DNA of 64,000 nucleotides from Paractinoplanes durhamensis (GCF_016862175.1 NZ_BOML01000019.1:124001-188000), one strand, 5' to 3'; positions 1-7,978 are shown, counted from the first letter of the stretch. Notes: generated by a model from the sequence alone, not told the origin. A program made the numbers and translations.

Positions 1-128
1 TGGACGATCCGGGTTGCTTCGTCGGGGCTGTAATAGCGGGCGGAGCTCGCTTGGGCTGGTGATCCAGCTACCAGAACGGCCGCACCGGCCGCGGCCGCGG
101 CGAGGCCGGATGCCAGTTTTCTTCGCAT
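1..128 (-). CDS. Secreted protein, N-terminal fragment (runs off left edge)
   Basis: Only the first 42 codons are in the window. The start is an ATG at 128-126, with an AAGGGG ribosome site about 7 nt upstream on the minus strand. The peptide begins MRRKLASGLAAAAAAG-like: a short basic n-region, an Ala/Gly/Val-rich hydrophobic core and an Ala-x-Ala cleavage site near residue 27 (PAQA-SS). That is a Sec signal peptide. The visible mature part (ARYYSPDEATRIV) is too short to name a family, although a YSPDEA-type start is common in secreted actinobacterial hydrolases and binding proteins. The 225 bp up to the next gene must hold its promoter; I see no distinctive operator there. Confidence 0.75.
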   Translation of the reverse strand, partial: MRRKLASGLAAAAAGAAVLVAGSPAQASSARYYSPDEATRIV

Positions 129-353
129 ACTTACCCCTTGTGGCAATCGTTAATATCGGCGGGAAATGTCAGCGTAGAGTTCTGACCATTTATCGAGCTA
201 TCGCCGTAACAGTGGGCACTTCACGGTCGGTGGGCGACCCCGAAGGGTGGACACCCGCGAGGTGACCGCGGCGGCTGGCAAAGGCGGTTGCACCCGGCGA
301 GCGGTCCTGCTTGTCTGAGGCCGTCCGCGACCTCACCCGCCCGCAGGAGTCCC

Positions 354-1163
354 GTGCCCACCACCCCGTCCGGCATCGCCTACGACCACGTGACCGGCAG
401 TGACCTGCCGATAGTCCTGATCCACGCCGGTGTCGCCGACCGGCGGATGTGGGATCCGCAGTGGGCGTCACTCAGTGAAGATCATCACATCGTGCGCCTC
501 GACCTGCGTGGTTTCGGCGACTCGACCGCCGCATCGCAGGGCCCGCTGTCACACGTCGACGACGTCCTCTCGACGCTGTCGCACCTCGGCATCGACCGGT
601 GTCACCTGGTGGGTGCGTCGCTCGGTTCCGGGGTCGCGGTCGAGGTGGCCCTGACGGCGCCGCAGCTGGTCGGCTCGCTGCTTCTCGGCCCGCCGGGCGG
701 TAGCCTCCTGGCCGAGCTGACCGACGACCTGACCGACTTCTTCCAGGCCGAACGCAGCGCTCTCGAAGCCGGCGACATCGACGCCGCCGTCGAGGCCAAC
801 ATCGCCGCCTGGGTGGTCGGCCCCGGCCGGCAGCCCGAGCAGGTCGACGTCGCCGTCCAGGACGCCGTCCGGCGGATGCAGCGCCGGGCCTTCGAGGTGA
901 CCTCGGCGTGGCCGAACACCGAGGAGGCGGAGCTGGACCCGCCGGCGCTGGACCGGCTGGGCGACATCGCCGTGCCGACGCTCGTGCTGGTCGGCGGCCA
1001 CGACCTGGCCACCACGCACGACTCCGCCGATCGCCTGGCCCGGGGGATCGCCGGCGCGCGCCGGGTGGACTGGCCGGACGTGGCCCACCTGCCGTCCCTG
1101 GAGCAGCCCGACCGTTTCCGCACCCTGTTGCTCGACTGGACACGTGCGCATCCCGTGAGTTGA
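354..1163 (+). CDS. Alpha/beta hydrolase
   Basis: A 269-residue single-domain alpha/beta hydrolase fold enzyme, probably a cytoplasmic esterase or lactonase. The oxyanion strand region is IHAGVADRRMW near residue 23. The nucleophile elbow GASLGSG places the catalytic Ser near residue 89. A late acid is in VGGHD and the catalytic His is in DVAHLPSLEQP near the C-terminus. The length is typical for the family. I chose the GTG at 354 because CAGGAG lies 5-10 nt upstream; an in-frame start at 288 would add 22 residues of low-complexity sequence. It is followed after 10 nt by an AraC-type regulator, so the two may be co-transcribed. The substrate is unknown. Confidence 0.85.
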   Translation: MPTTPSGIAYDHVTGSDLPIVLIHAGVADRRMWDPQWASLSEDHHIVRLDLRGFGDSTAASQGPLSHVDDVLSTLSHLGIDRCHLVGASLGSGVAVEVALTAPQLVGSLLLGPPGGSLLAELTDDLTDFFQAERSALEAGDIDAAVEANIAAWVVGPGRQPEQVDVAVQDAVRRMQRRAFEVTSAWPNTEEAELDPPALDRLGDIAVPTLVLVGGHDLATTHDSADRLARGIAGARRVDWPDVAHLPSLEQPDRFRTLLLDWTRAHPVS

Positions 1164-1173
1164 GCGCCATGCT

Positions 1174-2019
1174 GTGGGCGTGGAATACGTGTCCCGAGTG
1201 CCGCGGCCGCCGCTGGACGGGCTGATCGACGACCTCTACTACCTGGCGGGCGCGCCGCCGTGCGCCCGGCTGACGCTGCCGCCGATGCCGGCGGCGCTGC
1301 TCATCGTCAACCTCGGGGCGCCGTTCCGGATCCGCGCCGGCCACGACATCGAGACGGCCGAGTACGCCGACGGCTGTGTGGTCACCACGCCCACCCGCGC
1401 GCTGGAGTTCGGCTACCCCGTCCCGACCCGATCCGTCGGCGTGCACGTCAAGCCGTGGGGGCTGGCGCCGTTCCTGCCGATGCCCGCGGCCGATCTCTGC
1501 GACCGGCCGGTGACATTGGAGCAGGTCTGGGGCCGGCCCGCCGTCGCCGAGCTGCGCGACCGGCTGGCCACGGCGGACCGGCCGGACGAGATGCTGACGC
1601 TGCTCGAGGAGGAGCTGAGGCGCCGGCTGTGCGAGACCGCCGGCCTGGGGCTGGTCCGCCGGACGAGCAGTGTCATCGCGGCGACCGGCGGGGTGGCCGC
1701 GATCGGCGACCTGAGCGAGGCGGCCGGGGTCAGCAGCACCCATCTGGCACGGCAGTTCCGGGAGTTCGTCGGCGTCACGCCGAAGCGGCTCGCCCGCACC
1801 TACCGCTTCGCCGCCACCGTGTTCGCGATCGACCCGGCCGGCCCGATCGACTGGGGCGACCTCGCCGGCGATGCGGGCTACTTCGACCAGGCCCACTTCG
1901 GCCACGAGTTCCGGGCGTTCACCGGACTCACGCCGACCCGGTACGTCGAGGTCCGGCGGCGGTTCCGCCGCGAACATCCCGGCCACGTGTTCGACGGCTG
2001 GCCGCTGCCGGCCGATTGA
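1174..2019 (+). CDS. AraC-family transcriptional regulator
   Basis: A 281-residue regulator. The C-terminal hundred residues carry two helix-turn-helix units: an LSEAAGVSSTHLARQFREFVG segment, then DLAGDAGYFDQAHFGHEFRAFTGLTP, which is the classic AraC signature. The N-terminal 170 residues are an uncharacterised sensor region containing a cupin-like run (LGAPFRIRAGHDIETAEY) of the type found in DUF6597 factors. The start is a GTG 10 nt after the stop of the upstream hydrolase, with only a weak ribosome site, so translational coupling is plausible. It may control the upstream hydrolase or the reductase that follows. Confidence 0.85.
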   Translation: MGVEYVSRVPRPPLDGLIDDLYYLAGAPPCARLTLPPMPAALLIVNLGAPFRIRAGHDIETAEYADGCVVTTPTRALEFGYPVPTRSVGVHVKPWGLAPFLPMPAADLCDRPVTLEQVWGRPAVAELRDRLATADRPDEMLTLLEEELRRRLCETAGLGLVRRTSSVIAATGGVAAIGDLSEAAGVSSTHLARQFREFVGVTPKRLARTYRFAATVFAIDPAGPIDWGDLAGDAGYFDQAHFGHEFRAFTGLTPTRYVEVRRRFRREHPGHVFDGWPLPAD

Positions 2020-2084
2020 TTTCTTACAAGAACGACAGCCCACAAGACGCTAATTTGGGGTCACCCCAAGCAGAGGAGAGCGTC

Positions 2085-2675
2085 GTGGGCAGGGTGGTCA
2101 TGTACAGCTCGGTGTCGGTGGACGGCTTCGTGGCGGACGAGAACGACCAGCCCGGGCCGCTGTTCGACTGGCTGATGAGCGGCGACGTCCCGCTGGACGA
2201 GAGCGGCGCGCTGAAGGTGTCGAAGACGTCCTACGACTACATCCGGCCGTACTGGGACCAGATCGGCGTGACCGTCGCCGGCCGCCACGTCTTCGACATG
2301 ACGGACGGCTGGGACGGCAAGCCGCCGGCCGGGATCGACCACGTGGTCGTCGTGACGCACCGGCCGGCGCCCGAGGGCTGGGACCCGGAGGCGCCGTTCC
2401 ACTTCGTCGACGGCGTCGAGGCCGCCGTGGCCAAGGCACAGGAGCTGGCCGGTGACCGCCTGGTCGAGGTCGCCGCCGGCGAGGTCGGTGGCCAGGTGTT
2501 CGCCGCAGGCCTGGTCGACGAGGTGCGGATGGACGTCGTCCCGGTCGTGTTCGGATCCGGCAAGCGCTACTTCGGCTCGGTCGACGCGCAGCACCTGCTG
2601 ACGGACCCGGACGTGGTGATCCAGGGCAACCGGGTGCTTCACCTGCGCTATCGCGTCACCGATGCGACGCGATGA
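2085..2675 (+). CDS. Dihydrofolate reductase family protein (RibD C-terminal type)
   Basis: A 196-residue protein of the RibD C-terminal/dihydrofolate-reductase-like superfamily of NADPH-dependent reductases. It starts MYSSVSVDGFVADEND, the family's typical N-terminal strand. An AGRHVFDM segment in the middle and an AAGLVDEVRMDVVPVVFGSGKRYF segment at the C-terminal end are also diagnostic. The GTG at 2085 is chosen because GAGGAGAG ends 5 nt upstream. Most such actinobacterial proteins have no assigned substrate; true folate reduction is unlikely. It lies 65 nt after the AraC gene and may be its target. Confidence 0.85.
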   Translation: MGRVVMYSSVSVDGFVADENDQPGPLFDWLMSGDVPLDESGALKVSKTSYDYIRPYWDQIGVTVAGRHVFDMTDGWDGKPPAGIDHVVVVTHRPAPEGWDPEAPFHFVDGVEAAVAKAQELAGDRLVEVAAGEVGGQVFAAGLVDEVRMDVVPVVFGSGKRYFGSVDAQHLLTDPDVVIQGNRVLHLRYRVTDATR

Positions 2676-2828
2676 AGGCGGATACCGTCTCGCCCGGCGA
2701 AGCGGGCGGAGCCTGCGAGCCTGGGTGACCGCCGGGGCCGGGCCGGTGGCGGGGTGATCGGCCGGACCGGCGCCTGGCCGGCCGATTCTCAGTCGGGCTG
2801 TCGGTGAATCCCGTACTCGAAAAATGAC

Positions 2829-2859
2829 CCGCCCGGCAGCTACGTTCGCTGCCGGGCGG
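2829..2859 (-). terminator. Intrinsic terminator of the COG4315-type lipoprotein gene
   Basis: A perfect 12-bp inverted repeat (CCGCCCGGCAGC / GCTGCCGGGCGG) encloses a 7-nt loop. On the minus strand it is followed by GGTCATTTTT, a T-run expected of a factor-independent terminator. It begins about 18 nt beyond the stop of the lipoprotein gene at 2877. It also lies downstream of the plus-strand reductase gene, where the T-run is missing. Confidence 0.85.
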
Positions 2860-2876
2860 ACCCCCGATGGTTCTGT

Positions 2877-3623
2877 TCAGTTCGTGGGGTTTGTCAGCGG
2901 GAATCCCGGGATGGCCTTGGTCTTGCCGCCGGTGGGAGCCACTGCGAACCACTTGTCGTTGACGCCCTGGCCGTTCAGGTCGCCGGGCTTGGCGTCGGCT
3001 ACGAAGTAGTAGACCGGCCAGCCGTTGATCGTTACCTGGCAGTGGCCGTCGGCGCGCTCGACGTAGCCGATGATCTTCGGGTCGATGCCCTTCGGGAAGA
3101 TCTTGCCGGGGGACTTGATCAGCAGCGGGGGCCACGCCGTGGCGCAGGAGCCGTTGCACGTCGACTTCGGCGGCTTGGTGTTGTCGTTGTCGAAGCGGTA
3201 CAGCGTGCGGCCGGCGCCGTCGGTGACGAACGTGCCGATCTGCTCGTTCTCGACCGCGTTCAGCTCGACCGTGTTGCTGCCCTGGGTCTTGTCCTCGTTC
3301 GGCTTGATGTCCTTGTCGGACGGGCCGCTGAAGATCTTGACCCACTTCTGGGTCTTCGCGACGGTGGGCTTCGCGTCCGGGATCTCGACCTCGCCGCCCT
3401 GGCCTGAAGCCGTGGGGGAGGCCGAGGCTGACGGTTCCGCTACGCCGGCCAGGCCGCCGGGGCCCGCGGCGGGCGGCGGGGCCTCGACCGAGCGTGTCTC
3501 GGCTACCGGCAGCTGGCCGGCGATCGCGTCGGCCGGCGTCTCGACCCGGCTGCCGCACGCGGCCAGGCAAGCCAGGCCGGCCAGCGTGACCACTACCTTC
3601 GTCGTCCTGCTGTGCATCGTCAT
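2877..3623 (-). CDS. COG4315-type secreted-repeat lipoprotein
   Basis: A 248-residue predicted lipoprotein. The signal peptide ends in the lipobox LAAC (Cys near residue 23). After a Pro/Ala/Ser-rich linker come two copies of the secreted repeat of COG4315 (PF03640, function unknown). The first has a TFVTDGAGRTLYRFDND core followed by CNGSCATAWPPLL; the second is degenerate and has GYVERADGHCQVTINGWPVYYF followed by GQGVNDKWFAVAPTG. The ATG at 3623 follows GAGGGAGA by about 8 nt. Oppositely oriented to it, 224 bp away, is an ECF sigma/anti-sigma pair, an arrangement suggesting that the lipoprotein is part of an envelope or redox response regulon. It is cell-surface located; the function is unproven. 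Confidence 0.85.
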   Translation of the reverse strand: MTMHSRTTKVVVTLAGLACLAACGSRVETPADAIAGQLPVAETRSVEAPPPAAGPGGLAGVAEPSASASPTASGQGGEVEIPDAKPTVAKTQKWVKIFSGPSDKDIKPNEDKTQGSNTVELNAVENEQIGTFVTDGAGRTLYRFDNDNTKPPKSTCNGSCATAWPPLLIKSPGKIFPKGIDPKIIGYVERADGHCQVTINGWPVYYFVADAKPGDLNGQGVNDKWFAVAPTGGKTKAIPGFPLTNPTN

Positions 3624-3847
3624 GGCTGAATCTCCCTCGCTCCTGTTCGCGTGTCATCCACACGACGGGGGCGCAAGGGTGGTTCACCCGCACGTGCCAC
3701 TTTGCCAAGATCTTTGATCCGGGTGGGCTACCTGGACGTATCTGTGGTAGCCGCGGCACAGTACGTTCGTCGATGTCGCCTTCGGCTCGGGCGGCAGACC
3801 CCGGACCGGAGCGGCGCCACGGAGTGCCGCGGAACAAGAGAGACGCG

Positions 3848-4381
3848 ATGCCGTCGAGCAGCAGACCACGCCGGGAGGTGGCCGATGAGGCACTGGTCAG
3901 ATCGTTGTTCCAGGAGCACGGACGGGCCATGCTCGCCTACGCGACGCAGCTGACCCGGGACCGGGCCGCCGCCGAGGACGTCGTCCAGGAGGCGCTGGTG
4001 CGTGCCTGGCGGCACCCGGACAGTCTGGACAGCGGTAAGGGATCGGTACGGGGATGGCTGCTCACGGTCGTCCGCAACATCGTTCTGGATCAGATCCGCG
4101 CCCGGAACCGGCGGCCACCGGAGGTGCGGGAAAGCCCGCCGGATGCCGCGGTGGAGGGCGATCACGCCGATCGGGTGGTGAACTCGATGGTGGTGGTGGA
4201 CGCGCTCAGCACCCTCTCCGACGAGCACCGGGCCGTGCTCGAGCAGGTCTACCTGCGGGGCAGCACGGTCAGCGAGGCAGCCGAGGTTCTCGGCATCCCG
4301 CCGGGAACGGTGAAGTCCCGGTCCTACTATGCGTTGCGGGCCCTGAGAGAGGCCGGCGGCAGAGAACGGTTGGCATCATGA
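3848..4381 (+). CDS. ECF RNA polymerase sigma factor
   Basis: A 177-residue sigma-70 family factor of the extracytoplasmic-function class. Region 2 covers roughly residues 15-80 (LFQEHGRAMLAYATQLTRD, then AAEDVVQEALVRAWRHP and GWLLTVVRNIVLDQIRARNRR). Region 4 covers roughly 115-170 (LSDEHRAVLEQVYLRGSTVSEAAEVLGIPPGTVKSRSYYALRAL). The ATG at 3848 follows a moderate AAGAGA; an in-frame upstream start at 3773 would add 25 residues that do not look like region 2. Its 3' end overlaps the anti-sigma gene by 4 nt (ATGA), so the two are translationally coupled. It resembles the SigK/SigL group, which is regulated by RskA/RslA-type zinc-binding partners. Confidence 0.9.
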   Translation: MPSSSRPRREVADEALVRSLFQEHGRAMLAYATQLTRDRAAAEDVVQEALVRAWRHPDSLDSGKGSVRGWLLTVVRNIVLDQIRARNRRPPEVRESPPDAAVEGDHADRVVNSMVVVDALSTLSDEHRAVLEQVYLRGSTVSEAAEVLGIPPGTVKSRSYYALRALREAGGRERLAS

Positions 4382-5094
4382 GTACGCCGGAGAGAGTCAA
4401 CCCGACCAACGACCACGTCGACATGGCCGGATACCTGATGGAGATGCTCACCCCCGACGAGAAGCGCCGGGCCGACGAGCATCTGGCGACGTGTGCCGAG
4501 TGCCGCGACGAGATCGAGTCGCTGCAGGAGTGGTCGACGGCGTTGCGTGACATCCCGGACGAGATGCTGCTCGACGGCCCGCCGGAGGACGCCGACCTGC
4601 TGTTGCAGCGCACCCTGCGCCAGGTCCGGCAGGAGTCCAGCGGTGGCCGGCTGCGCCGCCTGGCCGTCCTGACGACGGCCGCGGCCGCGGTGGTCGCGGT
4701 GGCGATCGGCGGCGGGGTCCTGCTCGGGCGGGGTACGGCGCCGACCGGAACCCCGCAGGCCCAGGCCACCGCGTCCTCGGTTCCGGCCGGCACCAAGGTG
4801 GTGAACGCGGTCGACGGGGGCACCGGCGCGCAGATCAACGCGACCGTCATCCCGGCGTCCGGCTGGGTGCGGGTCAGCGCGACCGTCGCCGGCATCCCAG
4901 CCGGCGAACGCTGCCGGCTCGAGGTGGTCAGCAAGGACGGCGAGCCGATCCTGGCCGGCAGCTGGCTGGTCTCGGCGGCCGGCGAGGCCAACGGCACCAC
5001 CCTGAACGGCAGCGCCCTGATCGATCCGACCCAGGTGGCGTCGGTCCGGGTGGTCAACATGGCCGGCAAGCAGTACGTGAGCGCCACCGTCTGA
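4378..5094 (+). CDS. RskA-like anti-sigma factor with zinc-finger motif
   Basis: A 238-residue membrane-anchored anti-sigma factor. The N-terminal cytoplasmic domain holds the HxxxCxxC motif (HLATCAEC, near residues 39-46) of zinc-binding anti-sigma domains. One transmembrane helix (about residues 101-124, AVLTTAAAAVVAVAIGGGVL) separates it from an extracytoplasmic RskA-type beta-rich domain (GWVRVSATVAGIPAGERC, then GSWLVSAAGEANG). It overlaps the sigma gene by 4 nt. It should hold the sigma factor inactive until a redox or proteolytic signal releases it; the signal is not visible in the sequence. Confidence 0.9.
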   Translation: MSTPERVNPTNDHVDMAGYLMEMLTPDEKRRADEHLATCAECRDEIESLQEWSTALRDIPDEMLLDGPPEDADLLLQRTLRQVRQESSGGRLRRLAVLTTAAAAVVAVAIGGGVLLGRGTAPTGTPQAQATASSVPAGTKVVNAVDGGTGAQINATVIPASGWVRVSATVAGIPAGERCRLEVVSKDGEPILAGSWLVSAAGEANGTTLNGSALIDPTQVASVRVVNMAGKQYVSATV

Positions 5095-5096
5095 TC

Positions 5097-5303
5097 TCAG
5101 TTCCGGCCCGCGGTCTCCAGCTCGCGGGCCGGCTTTCGGCCGGCGGCGTAGACCGCCGTCATGATCATGCCCAGGGCCAGGCCGAAACCCGCGCCGAGCA
5201 GCGGCGAGTGCGCGAAGGTCGCGCCTCCGAGACGACCAAGACCGATGGCGTACGCCGCCCAAGCCGCACTCGCCAGCGCGCTGAACAGGCGGAACCGGGG
5301 CAT
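5097..5303 (-). CDS. Small two-helix membrane protein, unknown function
   Basis: A 68-residue protein with two hydrophobic stretches separated by a short loop: LFSALASAAWAAYAIGLGRLG and PLLGAGFGLALGMIMTAVYAAG. It ends in a charged tail (GRKPARELETAGRN). I recognise no family. The ATG at 5303 gives the shortest credible protein; in-frame GTG codons at 5315 and 5330 would add 4 or 9 residues. It lies tail-to-tail with the anti-sigma gene (2 bp apart) and is divergent from the SRPBCC operon, so the TetR operators at 5401-5444 could affect it too. Confidence 0.55.
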   Translation of the reverse strand: MPRFRLFSALASAAWAAYAIGLGRLGGATFAHSPLLGAGFGLALGMIMTAVYAAGRKPARELETAGRN

Positions 5304-5400
5304 CGGCAGGCGCACCGAGCCGGCGGTCACGGCGGTCGCGGTGCCCGCCTCGATGGTGCCGGCTTCCCGTCCTTGGGTGGGGATAACACCACCCCTGCTC

Positions 5401-5444
5401 TTGAGCGATCGCTCAAAACCCGCTACGTTTGAGCAGTCGCTCAA
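5401..5444 (+). promoter_or_regulatory. Promoter with twin TetR-type operators
   Basis: Two copies of a TTGAGC-N4-GCTCAA palindrome lie 28 bp apart. TTGAGCGATCGCTCAA (5401-5416) is a perfect 16-bp palindrome, and TTGAGCAGTCGCTCAA (5429-5444) is palindromic outside its centre. The first TTGAGC can serve as a -35 box. With a 17-bp spacer it is followed by TACGTT (5424-5429) as the -10, so the first operator covers the -35 and the second follows the -10 across the expected transcription start. The downstream operon ends in a TetR gene, which is the likely repressor; that link is inference. Confidence 0.75.
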
Positions 5445-5462
5445 ATCGACCGGGGAGGGGTC

Positions 5463-6122
5463 ATGGCCAGGATTTACGTGGAGACGATCATTGCCGCGCC
5501 GCTGGACCGGGTCTGGGCCGCGACCCAGGATCACCGGCAGCATCCGCGCTGGGACGCACGGTTCGGCCGCATCGATCCGGTTCCCGGCACCGTGCCGGCC
5601 GAGTTCACCTACGCCACCGCGGTGCTGCCCGGCGTCGAGATCGCCGGTTACGGAGTGCACACGGGGGAGCGGCAACGCGCGGACGGCGGGGCCACCTCGG
5701 CGCTGCGGTTCGGCTCCGCCGACCCCCGATCGGCCATCCGGGAGGGGTCCGGCTACTGGCGCTATGTTCCGGTTCCGGGCGGGGTGCGCTTCCTTACCGG
5801 GTACGCCTACCGCACGCGCTGGGGTGTCGCCGGGCGGCTGGTCGATCTCGCCTTCGGGCCGGTCTTCGGCTGGGCCACGGCCTGGTCGTTCGACCGTCTC
5901 CGGCTGTGGCTCGAGCACGGCATCACCCCGGAGCGCGCCCGCCTGCACGCGATCGTCGAGCTCCTGCTGCGCGCCGCGGTCGTCACCCTCGCCGTCGTCC
6001 TCGACGGGCGGCCGCTGGTCGTCCTGATCGCGGCGGGCCTGGCCCTCGGCGTACCCCCGCACCCGCACACGCCCGCGGCACGACGGTGCCGGCGGCGTCC
6101 CGGAAAGGACGACCCGCGATGA
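5463..6122 (+). CDS. SRPBCC-like protein with C-terminal hydrophobic segments
   Basis: A 219-residue protein. The N-terminal 150 residues have the START/SRPBCC ligand-binding pattern: MARIYVETIIAAPLDRVWAATQDH, the start strand and helix, then a long central sheet and a C-terminal amphipathic helix (DRLRLWLEHG). The last 60 residues have two hydrophobic stretches (IVELLLRAAVVTLAVVL and PLVVLIAAGLALGV) and an Arg-rich tail, so it is probably membrane-attached. GGGGAGGGG lies just upstream of the ATG. It overlaps the DUF4166 gene by 4 nt. It is first in a three-gene operon closed by a TetR regulator; a lipid-like ligand is plausible but not shown. Confidence 0.75.
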   Translation: MARIYVETIIAAPLDRVWAATQDHRQHPRWDARFGRIDPVPGTVPAEFTYATAVLPGVEIAGYGVHTGERQRADGGATSALRFGSADPRSAIREGSGYWRYVPVPGGVRFLTGYAYRTRWGVAGRLVDLAFGPVFGWATAWSFDRLRLWLEHGITPERARLHAIVELLLRAAVVTLAVVLDGRPLVVLIAAGLALGVPPHPHTPAARRCRRRPGKDDPR

Positions 6123-6781
6123 CCTCGGTCTTCGAACATGCCCTGCGTGACGACTTCGACCGGCTGCACCCGCAGCTGCAGCGGCGCTTCGGCGTCGACG
6201 GCGAGCGGGACCAGGGCTGCATCGGCACCGGCGTGATGGACCGGGTGTGGCGCGGGGCGGCGTTCACCGCGCCGTTCCTGCACCTCGGCACGCTGCGGCA
6301 CGTGCTGTTCCCGGAGACCGGCACCGGCGTGCCGTTCACCATCGAGAACTACGCCTACCCGGACACCTACGGCCGGCCGACGCTCACCTTCGTGCGGACC
6401 TTCCAGGTACGCCCACATCGGCGCCGGCGCTTCGACGCGACCATGGTCTACCACCCCGAGCGGGACGTGGTGATCGACTACCTCGGCACCACCCAGCACC
6501 TGGCCGTCGACCTCGACGTGAGCGTCGATCGCGCCGGTGGCCTGCTGATTCGCAGCGGGCGGCAGACGTTCCGGGGCGGGATCGGCTGCCCGGCGACGAT
6601 CTCCGGCGAGGCGGAGGTGCGCGAGTGGTGGGACGACGGGTTTCATATCCAGGTGACTGTCACCAATCGGCGCTTCGGGCCGCTCTTCGGCTACCACGGA
6701 AGTTTCACCGCGGCCTACGTGCCGGGCGGCACCCCGGTCCCGGCCGCGGTCCGGCCGCTGCGGGAGAACCCGCGCGGATGA
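6119..6781 (+). CDS. DUF4166-family protein
   Basis: A 220-residue protein matching the DUF4166 pattern: an N-terminal LHPQLQRRFGVDGE segment, then VMDRVWRGAAFTAPFLHLGTLRHVLFPETG-type sequence, a central FVRTFQVRPHRRRRFDATMVYH strand pair and a C-terminal FGYHGSFTAAY. No catalytic motif is recognisable. The family is often found beside SRPBCC or saccharopine-reductase-like proteins. The start ATG overlaps the previous stop, and its own stop overlaps the next start (ATGA at both ends), so all three genes are tightly coupled. The role is unknown. Confidence 0.75.
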   Translation: MTSVFEHALRDDFDRLHPQLQRRFGVDGERDQGCIGTGVMDRVWRGAAFTAPFLHLGTLRHVLFPETGTGVPFTIENYAYPDTYGRPTLTFVRTFQVRPHRRRRFDATMVYHPERDVVIDYLGTTQHLAVDLDVSVDRAGGLLIRSGRQTFRGGIGCPATISGEAEVREWWDDGFHIQVTVTNRRFGPLFGYHGSFTAAYVPGGTPVPAAVRPLRENPRG

Positions 6782-7410
6782 GCGGCACCCGCGAGAAACT
6801 CATCGCCGGCAGCCTGACCGCGATCCGCGAGCACGGCATCGCCGGCACCTCGGCCCGCTCGATCGCGGCCGCGGCCGGCGTCAACCAGGCGCTGATCTTC
6901 TACCACTTCGGCACCGTCGACGAGCTCCTCTCGGCCGCCTGCCAGACCGAGGCCACCGCCCGCGTGGACCTCTATCGGTCGCGGTTCGCTTCGGTCAAGA
7001 CCCTGCGGGAGCTCCTCGACGTCGGCCGTGATCTGCATGAGCGGGAGAAAGCCGAAGGCAATGTGACAGTCCTCGCCCAGCTGATGGCCGGCGCGCAGAA
7101 CGACGAGAAACTGGCCGGGCCGACCGCGGCGGCCCTCGCCCTGTGGACCGCCGAGATCGAGGCCGTCCTGCGGCGGGTGCTGGTCAAGTCGCCGCTGAGC
7201 GATCTTGCCGATCCGGCCGGCCTGGCGGTCGCCGTGTCGGCCGCGTTCGTCGGGCTCGAGCTCTACGACGGGGTCGATCCGGACGGGGCGCGCGGGGCGT
7301 TCGCCGCCCTCGAACAGCTCGCTGTCGTCGCCGAGGTGGTCGACGATCTCGGGCCGATCGCGCGGCGGGCGCTGCGGGCCCGGCTCAGGTCGTCGGGCGG
7401 TGCGCGGTGA
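6778..7410 (+). CDS. TetR-family transcriptional regulator
   Basis: A 210-residue repressor. The N-terminal helix-turn-helix spans about residues 20-50 (GTSARSIAAAAGVNQALIFYHFGTVDELL), a canonical TetR recognition helix. The C-terminal 150 residues are helical and presumably bind a ligand and dimerise. As last gene of the SRPBCC-DUF4166 operon, it most likely binds the two TTGAGC palindromes at 5401-5444 and represses its own operon. The ligand may be what the SRPBCC protein handles, but nothing in the sequence identifies it. Confidence 0.9.
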   Translation: MSGTREKLIAGSLTAIREHGIAGTSARSIAAAAGVNQALIFYHFGTVDELLSAACQTEATARVDLYRSRFASVKTLRELLDVGRDLHEREKAEGNVTVLAQLMAGAQNDEKLAGPTAAALALWTAEIEAVLRRVLVKSPLSDLADPAGLAVAVSAAFVGLELYDGVDPDGARGAFAALEQLAVVAEVVDDLGPIARRALRARLRSSGGAR

Positions 7411-7465
7411 CCAGCCAGGCGCGGGCGTCGACTCAGCTCGGTGTCGAAGTCCACGGTCGGCGATC

Positions 7466-7939
7466 CTACGAGGAATGCCGCTGCGCCTCGGCTCGCAGCC
7501 GCTCCATCAGCGCGGACAGCTCGGGTTGTTCGAGTTTCGCCCGGTTGCGGTGAACCGCCGGGGAATTGGCGCGCCAGATCGCGGTCTCGATGTCCGGGCC
7601 GTTGCGGACCGAGATCCACAGGGCCAGGGCGTCGAAGCCGGTGGCCGGGGCGAGCCAGACCCGGTCCAACTCCGGCCACGGCACCACCCTCGTCCGGACG
7701 ATCATGCTGATCTTCACGCCCCGATCGCCGATCCAGACACCGACCAGGACGATCCGCCAGACCAGCGTGATGGTGGTGGCGACCAGGAGCGGGCCGACGA
7801 CCCAGGTGACCCACGACTGTTTGTCGCTGAAGGTGAGGGCGCACAGCGGGGCCAGGACACCGATCGAGAAGAGCAGGGCGAACACGTAGCGGATCAGGGT
7901 GCGGTCGGGAGACTCGTACGGGACCTCCCACCGCGGCAT
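7466..7939 (-). CDS. PH-domain-like membrane protein
   Basis: A 157-residue protein. Two transmembrane helices lie near the N-terminus (about residues 17-35, RYVFALLFSIGVLAPLCALTF, and 44-68, TWVVGPLLVATTITLVWRIVLVG). The soluble C-terminal part has a bacterial PH-like pattern: GDRGVKISMIVRTRVVPWPELDRV, then a helix ELSALMERLRAEAQR. Such proteins are common in actinobacteria and have no assigned role. The ATG at 7939 is 39 bp from the divergent hydrolase start. Confidence 0.7.
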   Translation of the reverse strand: MPRWEVPYESPDRTLIRYVFALLFSIGVLAPLCALTFSDKQSWVTWVVGPLLVATTITLVWRIVLVGVWIGDRGVKISMIVRTRVVPWPELDRVWLAPATGFDALALWISVRNGPDIETAIWRANSPAVHRNRAKLEQPELSALMERLRAEAQRHSS

Positions 7940-7978
7940 GGGCCGATGGTAGGAGGGTCGCGCCCGTACGCTGCCCAG

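Noticed and set aside
288..353. An upstream start for the first hydrolase
   Set aside because: The added residues are not conserved-looking and CAGGAG is placed for the GTG at 354.
1260..2084. A long N-terminal part of the RibD/DHFR-like gene
   Set aside because: The frame is open through the AraC gene, but the sequence there is a shadow; GAGGAGAG and the family N-terminus fix the start at 2085.
2676..2828. A promoter or small gene between the reductase gene and the terminator at 2829
   Set aside because: No -35/-10 pair or coding frame with a ribosome site stands out.
3773..3847. A longer N-terminus of the ECF sigma factor
   Set aside because: The 25 added residues do not belong to sigma region 2 and no ribosome site precedes position 3773.
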